From positions 248,001 through 312,000 of the forward strand of contig JABELC010000003.1 in the NCBI GenBank assembly GCA_028455995.1: a DNA stretch of 64,000 nt, in the 5' to 3' direction. Origin of the DNA: Scleromitrula shiraiana. Lineage: Eukaryota > Ascomycota > Leotiomycetes > Helotiales > Sclerotiniaceae. Every line of letters starts with the position of its first letter. Position 1 is the stretch's first letter. Below are positions 12,101 through 20,561 of the stretch, piece after piece. Under the pieces are notes generated by a model. That model had not been told where the DNA came from. It ran no database searches and was given only the letters and a program-made list of their open reading frames with translations. A program made the position numbers and the translations under genes.

Positions 12101-12303
12101 TAGATATATATGCTATATAAGTAGCTCTCTTCCCCAGATTCTTTACATGCTAAACTTCTGAAGTTCACAAAAATAACGAATAACCACGAAGGCAAAAATC
12201 AGTTTAATTGTTCAAGTTTAATACGACTTTATATAAAACTTGATCAAAATTCTTTAGAATTTAAAACTATCTAGGAACAACATATATAACACCAAACAAC
12301 GAA
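9126..12303. other. 3.2-kb AT-rich gene-free stretch
   Basis: Only short frames without recognisable domains are present. A GGGA tetranucleotide run lies at about 10770-10807, with a purine-rich block at 11150-11260. An AT-dinucleotide run lies near 11800-11820. The motif AGACATTTGATTCAAA at about 11625 resembles the motif clustered at 19.7-20.3 kb. No tRNA-like fold or conserved protein was found. Confidence 0.5.
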
Positions 12304-12858
12304 ATGTCATGCTCAACGGGAAAATCCTCTGGAAATAGAGATTTGGAGGCTTGCACAAATCCCAGACCCGCCGGTCTCTTTGATTGTCTCAGAAGCGTCG
12401 GACTTCTCAAACCTGCCAATCCTACTATTGGTTCCGGCTCTCCATCATCATACGATCAGTCTTCCAGGCCACAACCTAAGGGAGCAGCACAGTGCGGATG
12501 GCTTATGTACTTTGATGAGATGCGGGTCAACAAGTTTGGAATCTCTACTGACAGCATATCATACTGGAAATGGACAAATGCCGATTGTCGCGTTTGGCTT
12601 TTCATCGTCTTAAAGGATTTATGTGGGAAAAAATCGGAGCATGCTTTTAATATTGTATCCAGATTTGTTGGATGGGAACTAATAATGTATCTGCATAACT
12701 TGGAGGCATGTGAGCAAATGATAGGTAGTCATATTGAAGCACAGACTCTCTATCATGTATTGCTTCAAATGAGGAGAGCGGAGATAAAGAAAGTTGATGG
12801 TGCCGTGCCATTTAAGATGGTTTTTAATCATGGTAATAAAGAACTTTATTGGCTGTAG
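12304..12858 (+). CDS. Hypothetical protein, 184 residues
   Basis: This is a single uninterrupted frame starting at an ATG after a long AT-rich stretch. It is better composed than the surrounding shadow frames. The N-terminal 60 residues are low in hydrophobics and rich in Ser, Pro and Gly (TIGSGSPSSYDQSS). The C-terminal 120 residues look folded, with Trp- and Leu-rich helices (CRVWLFIVLKDLCG, RFVGWELIMYLHNLEACEQ, TLYHVLLQMRRAEIKKVDG). There is no signal peptide and no membrane span. I do not recognise a family. It may be a lineage-specific gene, a fragment of a longer spliced gene, or a chance frame; its isolation in gene-poor DNA makes an orphan most likely. Confidence 0.5.
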   Translation: MSCSTGKSSGNRDLEACTNPRPAGLFDCLRSVGLLKPANPTIGSGSPSSYDQSSRPQPKGAAQCGWLMYFDEMRVNKFGISTDSISYWKWTNADCRVWLFIVLKDLCGKKSEHAFNIVSRFVGWELIMYLHNLEACEQMIGSHIEAQTLYHVLLQMRRAEIKKVDGAVPFKMVFNHGNKELYWL

Positions 12859-13940
12859 AGCTCTGTTGTATGATTTGGAGAAATTAGGCCGATGACTCGG
12901 AGATTTCGAACATCCATTTAGTGAATCTGGTAATTTAATTCTTGAGTATTGACTTGAACTATGTAATATCTTCACCGTTGGACGAATGGTCTTGAACGGT
13001 TTAATACATCTGCTGGCAATCATAAAACACAACAAGTAATCGTAATTGTTGTTCATGCCAATATATAATATCAAGGTTTTCTTCAAAAGAGCAGGACAAC
13101 ATACCCATACCCATCTTTTTCCTCTTCTCTTCGCCCCTCTTCCTTATCTCCAACTAAGTCATTTCTTTGACCAACTTACAATCCCTTGTTCGGAATATTG
13201 AATGTTCATATTTTAGACGGGCATTCAGAAATGAATGAACTCTACTCCATTGTATTATCAGCTATTAATTCTAATGGCAGACACGTAGGAAAGATTGCCA
13301 TTATTCTGCTACCATAACCCCCTTTTAGCCTTGTGAATCAAATCGCATTGATGGAATGGAGGCGAAGTATAGCAAGGTAGTGTGGTAAAAGGTGGGAATC
13401 AGCCACAGATGTTTCTAGTTAAGTCACGGTACTGAATCTGCCATCGGTCGTGCCGAGGCGAGCGAGGCTGAGTCTGTGCGAAAAGCTACCTTAGTACTAA
13501 AAAGGCTAGCGCAAGGCTATTACACAATCTAAATGTGGTGAGTAGCTCCAGATAAGCCTTGCTTGAAAGCCTCGTATATTTCAGCCGGCCAGAAGTGAAA
13601 CCTCATATTGTCTGGAATCAAACCATCCATATCCAACCACACCCATCTTCCTTTTACTATGTACATCCAATTCACTTGACTTTTGCCACTTACCTATTAG
13701 GTAGGTAACATTGTGTTGTTCAAATTTCATACAGCACATATATTCAGTTCATACAATATAAATTCACTATCTTCCGTACATCTGATATGTGAATATAAAG
13801 TCATTGGATTTCGGAAATTGCTCAATTTGCTATTTGCTATTTGCTATTGCTTACGCTCTACGCATTCCCCACCCCATCTTACAACACATTCATCTAATCA
13901 CAACTAATCATTCATACTTCTTTGCCAAATCTTTCCAACG
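12859..13940. other. Intergenic, orphan ORF to Lys-rich protein gene
   Basis: This is AT-rich apart from a more GC-rich block at about 13430-13520, which has repeated CGAGGC/GCGAGG words and matches no RNA gene I recognise. The right end is the promoter of the next gene and holds three TATTTGC-like words near 13828-13850. Confidence 0.5.
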
Positions 13941-14937
13941 ATGGCGAGAAAATCTGATAAATCCAAGGTTCTTAACCAAGCTGGTAGTATCTCCGATAGC
14001 TCCAGTGAAGATGGAGTTCCAGTTTATACCCCGCCTGAGAATGAAGTCGACGAAGAAGTTTCCGTAGACAATAATCAAAACCTAGGTGTTGTTACCGAAG
14101 CATTTCGAGAGCTAGAGCTTGCGCACAAAGAGGCTGAGAAGTTGGAGGGGGAACTTGAGGGGGTATCTGAGCTGAAGAAGAATAGAAATAGAAAGCGGGG
14201 TTCTGGAGGCAAGAAATCTAAGAAGGGGAGCGAGCCAGTTATTGAAGAGACAGGATTGACTTCATCTGCTTCGAAGGAAGAAATCAACAATGTTTCTGCC
14301 GAAGGTTTAGCATCTCATGCCAGCGATGTCATCGAGGGGTTGCGAAAGCTGGAGCTTGCTGATAAGTCGAACGGAAAGCTCGGAGAAAGTACTACGGCTG
14401 CACCAAAGACAAGCAAGAAGAAGAGTAAATCCAAGAAAGCCAAGAAGGATACCACCACTGTCGAACAAGTCTCACCATCCACACCAGCACTAGCTCCCAA
14501 GCAAGAAACCAAAGATACCAACACCGAGTCCAAGAAATCCAAGTCCAAGACGAAGAAGACGACCGTAGTTGGGGATTGGGAAGATTATTTCGGGAACGAA
14601 AGTGACCTTGCAAACTGGCAACGACTCTGCATCGATGTAGGAATGGAAGAAATACCTGGTAGCATTACCAAATGCCGCAAGGCAAGTCATCTATCTCACC
14701 TTTAGTATCCAGAAATCCACACTAACAAATGATAATAATAAATAGGCACTAAATAAAGTCTGGATCAACATATTTGATTTCCTGGATGCCAAGGCCGCTG
14801 GGAAACCAATCAAGAAATATAAATCCGAACGTCAACTTGCTACTTATACGTTGAATTCGGGAAAGATATATCCAAAGAAGCATGCCAAGGAAGGGGGTCC
14901 AGCTAAGGTCTTGTTGGCGCATATCTTCGGACATTGA
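13941..14937 (+). CDS. Hypothetical Lys-rich, probably nuclear/nucleolar protein
   Basis: Two exons, 13941-14681 and 14746-14937, give 310 residues. The intron begins with GCAAGT rather than GT and ends in AG. The only nearby GT reading runs into a stop, so a GC-AG intron is needed to reach the conserved-looking C terminus. Residues 1-200 are disordered. They hold two similar acidic-helical blocks (EAFRELELAHKEAEKLEG and IEGLRKLELADKSNGKLGE), each followed by a Lys/Arg cluster that could be a nuclear localisation signal. The last 105 residues look folded, from GDWEDYFGNESDLANWQRLC through KVWINIFDFLDAKAAGK to AKVLLAHIFGH. This C-terminal type recurs in fungal hypothetical proteins; I do not know a function. 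Confidence 0.8.
14682..14745 (+). other. Probable GC-AG intron
   Basis: The exon ends CGCAAG, followed by GCAAGT. A branch-like ACTAAC sits 33 nt before the acceptor, and the intron ends AATAG. It is 64 nt long and phase 0. Splicing gives KCRK then ALNKVWINIFDFL. Confidence 0.75.
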
Positions 14938-15692
14938 TCTTCTGGCTAGGAAGGAATGGTTGGGCACTTTACTTGTTTCATGCTTTGCATATGATATCTC
15001 TTTTTTTTTGTGGCGCGATGCTATCACATTTTGACAGGGACATAATTGATTTTTTTAATGGACATAAGGGAATGCTATGGCGATTGGGATTGGGATAGCC
15101 ATGATAGGGCATGGGATATGATATTATGGATTTTTCGCATCTCTGCTTTTCTTTTCTTTCAAGTGACGATATCGACAAGGCTCAGTACATCATAGCACAG
15201 CATAGCAAAGCATAGTACAGCATAGCAAACGGAGCACCCGAATATATCATCTGGTAGCTATTGCATGCATACAATTATTCCCCTCCTATCAGATCATTTT
15301 CTCATGCGATATCTGTGATAAAACTTCTCACCGTCTGGGTAGTTCTTTAACTCGATACTTGCTAGCATTTAGATAATACGTGCAGTTGATTTCTTTTACT
15401 ATTTGCTTTAATGATCTTTTACTACATCACTTGCCATCTATGAGAACCTATATGACAATAGTGTAGATATAGTCTTCCGATCTGTTACATGAAGTTTTCT
15501 TTTGTTTATCTGCAGAAACCCGAAGAATTTACAACAATAAAGTATGCTACATACATAAAACAAGGAAACTCACGACTCCAACATAAATTCGTCTTCCTCC
15601 TGCTCCTACTTCTCTTTATTGAAAGAATTACTCTACAACCTACAACCAACAACCGGCCCGTAAACAACATAACAAACCCTACCCATCTCATC
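14938..15692. other. Intergenic between convergent genes
   Basis: A short degenerate repeat of CATAGCA/CATAGTACAG words lies at about 15188-15226. The rest is AT-rich, with no gene. Confidence 0.5.
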
Positions 15693-16652
15693 TCAAGCAG
15701 GCCTGGCAACACCCTTCCCCTTATCCAGGTGAGCAATAACCGACCCCTCATCATCCTCATCCGGCTCCCTTAACCTCGCCAAAATCTCCCCTAACCGCTC
15801 CTCATGCAATTTCAACCCAAAAGGGTTAGCAATCCGCCTCAAAGCGCCCATCCGAATCCTCCCCCTATTTCCCTCCACATCCCTAACACAAGCTATCCTA
15901 TCCGCCTGCTGCGCCGCACTAATATCCCCACCCTCCTCCCCTACCCGCCCCATATCCTCCATCGCATAAAGCAGCACCACCTCACCCTCATCAAACGGGG
16001 GTGTTTTGAGAATCCCCTCCCCCCCCGGATTCGGCTCCTGCGTCTCCACAATATCGTACAGCGGTAACTGCACGCTATGATGTTGGCGCAGCACAGCTTC
16101 CGTCTCCCCGTGTCGCTGACGAAACGGTCCATGCACACTCTCGAATTCCCGCACTCGATCTACCATTTGCCGCCGTGTGCCATGCGTGGGCAGTTGTCGC
16201 TTCCGACATTCCCACTGCATTTCTCTTCTATTCAGTCCCAGGTCATTAAACGGCAAGCGTCTATCATCGCGATATATCTCGTTCCCGCGATACATAAGCG
16301 GCAGCGTACAATCCAAACCCCATGGGAACTGCAACTGCTGCAAACCCTTCAACTTGACTCTTCCCTGCGCGTAACCCTGACTTCGCATTTCCACGACAAG
16401 CGGATACCGATATTGGATGTCGTAGCAGGGCTCCCCCATGTCGAGCAGGTAGGAGCCATAATCGGGGTTGAATCCGTCGATGTAGACTTTGTTCCAGGGG
16501 AGGCCGGGGGTGGAGGATGTGGTGTTGCGGACTTCGCGGTAGGGGAGGCCGCGCTTGTCGAGGGGGGGGATGAAGCGGTAGACGAAGAAGTCGACGTCGC
16601 GCCAGCCTGGGTCGAGGTCTGCTCGTCGGGTCACTTTGGCTTCAGCTGCCAT
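15693..16652 (-). CDS. Hypothetical protein with SAP-like motif
   Basis: A single exon of 319 residues starts at the ATG at 16652. Residues about 138-175 (LNRREMQWECRKRQLPTH, then GTRRQMVDRVREFE) fit the SAP pattern: a helix, a turn with LPxxGxR, and a second basic helix. SAP motifs bind scaffold/AT-rich DNA or RNA. The N-terminal part is rich in Tyr and Arg (DVDFFVYRFIPPLDKRGLPY) and looks like a structured fungal-specific domain. The middle has acidic turns, and the C terminus ends in charged low-complexity sequence (DEDDEGSVIAHLDKGKG). There are no membrane spans and no signal peptide. Its role is unknown; chromatin or RNA association is inference from the SAP motif alone. Confidence 0.7.
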   Translation of the reverse strand: MAAEAKVTRRADLDPGWRDVDFFVYRFIPPLDKRGLPYREVRNTTSSTPGLPWNKVYIDGFNPDYGSYLLDMGEPCYDIQYRYPLVVEMRSQGYAQGRVKLKGLQQLQFPWGLDCTLPLMYRGNEIYRDDRRLPFNDLGLNRREMQWECRKRQLPTHGTRRQMVDRVREFESVHGPFRQRHGETEAVLRQHHSVQLPLYDIVETQEPNPGGEGILKTPPFDEGEVVLLYAMEDMGRVGEEGGDISAAQQADRIACVRDVEGNRGRIRMGALRRIANPFGLKLHEERLGEILARLREPDEDDEGSVIAHLDKGKGVARPA

Positions 16653-17459
16653 GATTTAGTTTTTGGGGGAGGTGACTTTTTGAGAGGGTGGCTTGGATTT
16701 GTTGTTGATGGATGATTCAGCCCTCGTAAGGAGATGTAATAATTTGGCATATATAGCAATTTACATATATTGGTGATCCAACACACGACAGTAAAGGAAT
16801 ACGAAATCAAAAATAAAAAGGACAAGACAAATATTTTAATGTTCCATTGTAAGGATAGAATGTGAAAGAGAATAAAGGTTAGAAAAAGTTAAGCTTCGAA
16901 AGTTCTTTGAAAGTACTAAACACCAGAAAATAAATGCTTTAGTTCTTATTGATGCATTCGGAAACTTAAACAAAGCACCCCAAACACATATGGTCTTTTC
17001 TCCTTATTATAGCGAGAATCTAGGAAATTGATTTCGAGGGTTATGTAGGTGTAGTCGGTAAGAAGCATAGGTCCACGGCTCACGTATGCACTATGTACTT
17101 CCACTCAAAAATTAAACATCTGAATGCATATCAAGCAAATTTATTTCAAATGTTTATTATACATATAGATATTAAAATATCTCGAAAGCTAAATTAGTCT
17201 TGATATCTATGCAAGATACAGACATTCAAATTCAAAATGTATATAGCATTTGGACTAAGTGAAATACTATATGATGATTGGTTAGATTTGAAATAGACCA
17301 CTAGATCTAGCAACTAATGCCATATTTATCCTTCAATATATGTAAATCTCACCACAAAGTAACACAGCACCACCATTGAAATGCAATCAAGTGACAAGCA
17401 ACTCAATATTTTATTCTCCTGATATAATACAACCACACTCATCGACCTATTCATACTAA
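16653..17459. other. Intergenic, promoter of SAP-like gene and 3' flank of Utp18
   Basis: This is strongly AT-rich. ACAGACATTCAAATTC at about 17217-17232 matches the motif clustered at 19.7-20.3 kb. No gene was seen. Confidence 0.5.
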
Positions 17460-19272
17460 CTAACATCTAATCTCCCACAACTTGATCTTCCCCGCCTCAT
17501 TCCCGACCGCCAAAACATCACTCCCACTCCCAAACGCCACACTCGAGATCCGTCCCAACGGCGTCGAGCTAGTCGGCCAATTCCTATAAACCGTGCAACT
17601 CGGCAAATGCACCAACCTCAACGCATCCTTCTTCCACCTAGAACTCATAACCAACAGCTGCCCATCGGGGCTAATTTCCAAATGACTCGTCGGAGTCGTA
17701 AGTTGTAGGAATCGACGATTGGGCTCCGGTCGTTCGGGGATATTGATTTCAGACCCTGAGATGAAATTCTTGCGGTCGTAGATGTTTACCACGCCGCTTT
17801 GGGAGCCGATTACAATCCAGCGGTGACCGCCGAGTTGGGAGGGGCCGTTTGAACCACCGAGGGTGAGGACGGTCGCGCCGATTGATCCATCGTCGTACCA
17901 GCGTGCAACGAAAGATCGAGATTCAATACTCCATTCTCCTACCTCTCCTCCTTTGCCCACAACTGTGAAACCCTCTCCGTTTTTCCACCATGCGAAATCG
18001 GCGATTCCGTTTTTACCTTCGATTCGGGCGGATGCTATCCATTGGGTTGTGCTTGCATCTATGACGTTTATTATACCACCTCCCTTTTTAGATGAACCTA
18101 TCAATCCCATATAACGACCACACGGACTTAGTTTAAATCTCTCCATAGTTTTCTGATCATCTTTCTGACCATAAATACGAGTAACCTTATTAATTTCCCC
18201 CGATGGTAAATCCCAAATATGGAAATAACGACGACGACCAGAGAAGAATATTTTATCTCCCGTTGGGTTTAGGAATGCGGATGTGGAAATGGCGGTTTTC
18301 TTGATATGTACACTGGTGAGTTGAGGATGAGGATGAGGATGTGCGGTTGGTGCGTAGTGGTGAAGATATAATGTTGATGCGGGACCGGAAGATAGTATGA
18401 CTGGGTATTCTGGATGGAATGAAAGTGATGTAACGGCCGAAGGTTGTGTTTGTGGTATATCCCTCGTTCTTTGAATATCGATAACCTCTGGACGCAATTT
18501 CGTTCGTTTAGAGGTTGCAGGTGATGCTTTTGTGAGTGCGCCTGCATCTTGTAGAAGTTTTGCAAGTGGTAATGTTGAGATATCTGACTCGTCGATGTCC
18601 ATCTCGTTCGAGGAGATTGAAGATACAGATCCGGCAGAAGATCTACGACGTCGTTTCGCTGGTCTATTGGTTTGCGCCCATTCTGGAACGGGATTGAGAC
18701 GTTCGAATTGCATTCTTAATCGTCTAGTATATTCTCCTCCAGTTACAACATCTTCCCCCTCATTAACTCTAAGTTTTCGTAATCGTGAGTTCCCAGCAAG
18801 TGATACTGTTAATCGATCATCATCGCTATCCTCCCAAGCAGGCGCATTGCCCTCTTCCTCATCCTTAAATTGCGATCGCGTTATCGAATCTTGTGGTATA
18901 GTCGAAGGTCCAGCATCGAGAAAAAACAACTAGAAAGAACTCGTTAATAACTGGGATACTGAACAAAAGTGAATGTCCAACTTAAACTCGTACATCGGAA
19001 TCGTCAACACCTTCCAATCCAACATCCTCTCCATCGCTCCTTCCATCTTCGTCTCCTTCTTCTTCTTCCATATCCATATCCATACCCAAACGACTTCTAA
19101 ACCCATCCCCATCCCCAAAAACCAATCTCTCCAATTCCTCCTCCTCCTCATCCATCATCTCATCACCTTCACTCTCCCCCTCACTATCCACTCTATCCTC
19201 CTCAAAAATCTTCGGCGCATTAAGTTCCTCGCCCGTCCTACTCTTAGTAGTAACTTTGTTTGATTTCCCCAT
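17460..19272 (-). CDS. UTP18: U3 small nucleolar RNA-associated protein 18 (Utp18), WD40
   Basis: Two exons on the minus strand, 19272-18994 and 18929-17460, joined in phase 0 across a 64-nt intron, give 582 residues. Utp18 belongs to the UTP-B part of the small-subunit processome in the nucleolus. Residues 1-93 are acidic (DEMMDEEEEELERLVFGDGD). The splice joins DDSD to LFFLDAG, forming an arch-interacting-type motif. YTRRLRMQFERLNPVPEWA is a family signature, followed by a basic run (PAKRRRRSS). The WD40 propeller covers about residues 240-580: VTSLSFHPEYPVILSSG, KIFFSGRRRYFHIWDLPSG, FKLSPCGRYMGLIGS, HLEISPDGQLLVMSS and the final VLAVGNEAGKIKLWEIRC. Length matches yeast Utp18 closely. Confidence 0.93.
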
Positions 19273-20561
19273 TATCGAAAAGAATTATGCTGTGAATTCC
19301 TCTGCTAATAAGTTTTTTCAATCTCTTAAATCGGTCCAGGAACTTTTTTTTTAGATTCGAGAATATTTTTGCAGGGATGTGATGGTGTATGGTCTGTGCG
19401 ATTCCTCTCTCAACGACATGTGTTTAGAGACTCAGGCGTATCTGGATTGTCTCGATAGAAGTAGAAATTTCAAAATCTATTTGCGATTTTCTGTTTTCAA
19501 TATCCTGGAACAGATGGGGCATCTAAATACCATTTGACTGGGATTTTTATAACAATTCCAATTATACACCTTTTCCTGAAAGATCTCGCACAATTGGGTA
19601 GCACTTTCCCAATACAGCTCCATAAGGCGGTGAGAAAATATATTGCCAATTCATTCACAGCTACTCGTAATCCATTTTCTAATGTCTATTCACATTCTAA
19701 ATATCTATACGAAATCTATACGAAATCTAGACGTTGAACCCAAATCCGTTTTGAGTTTCCATATATATCACAGACATTAGAATATCTTTTGAGCCAACCC
19801 ATTCTAAATCTCTATACCAAATCCAGACATTGAACCAAAATTCTACATCCACTTATGTATAACAGTTCATCCATCAACTAAAGGGCAATCCAGAGCATGA
19901 AACTCGAAGCCCAACTCAAACCCAAACAATGAACCAAATCAACTAATCTTCAAACATCCACACAAAAGCCAGACATTCAAACAATATTCAAGCCATTTCA
20001 TTTCTAGATGTCTGTTTCTGGCTCAAGCATTCAAATGTCAAAACTAAACTATCAACCAACTAATCTCCAAACATCTATCTATACTAAAGCCAGACATTCA
20101 AAACTCCTTTTCTCCAATTCACCTCTGGATGTCTGGTTCTAATACGGACTTTTATGCCTTAAAAGAATCTATGTGCATCAAATTGTAAACTACTGAAAAG
20201 CTAAAATACTTTAGATGTTCAACCCCAAGTGAGACATTCGAGATATACATACAATGCGTACACCCTTGGCTCTTTTCTTGGCTTTATCTACTTCTCCATT
20301 GCATACGTCGTACTATCCATGACTTCAATTTAATCCATTTTTGTTTGATTTGTTCTTAAAGATTGGTATGATGGGATAGCTAAGTATACTCATACTGATA
20401 CTATATTTAGCCTCAAATGATACTCTAGCATATCATTCCATTTAATTCATTTTAATATAAACACCCTATCTCCTATCCCATTGAATGCATCCCAATCCGC
20501 ATCGCCCAACTCCATCGACCCATCCCACAATCTATCCCCATCCACCCATCCCTCCCACACC
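19273..20561. other. Intergenic with clustered CCAGACATTC-like motifs
   Basis: The left 400 bp are the Utp18 promoter side. From about 19680 to 20260 a short motif recurs in both orientations (listed separately). The right end is the 3' flank of COG4. No gene was seen. Confidence 0.6.
19723..20242. repeat. Cluster of degenerate CCAGACATTCAAA motifs, both orientations
   Basis: Forward-type copies occur at about 19726 (CTAGACGTTGAACC), 19771 (CAGACATTAG), 19823 (CCAGACATTGAACC), 19969 (CCAGACATTCAAAC), 20090 (CCAGACATTCAAAA) and 20231 (GAGACATTCGAG). Reverse-type copies are near 20003 (TCTAGATGTCTG) and 20125 (CTGGATGTCTGG). Spacing is irregular, so this is not a simple tandem repeat. Confidence 0.65.

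Noticed and set aside
15804..16715. Plus-strand frames of 87 and 212 codons
   Set aside because: They lie antisense to the SAP-like gene and reflect its skewed codon use.
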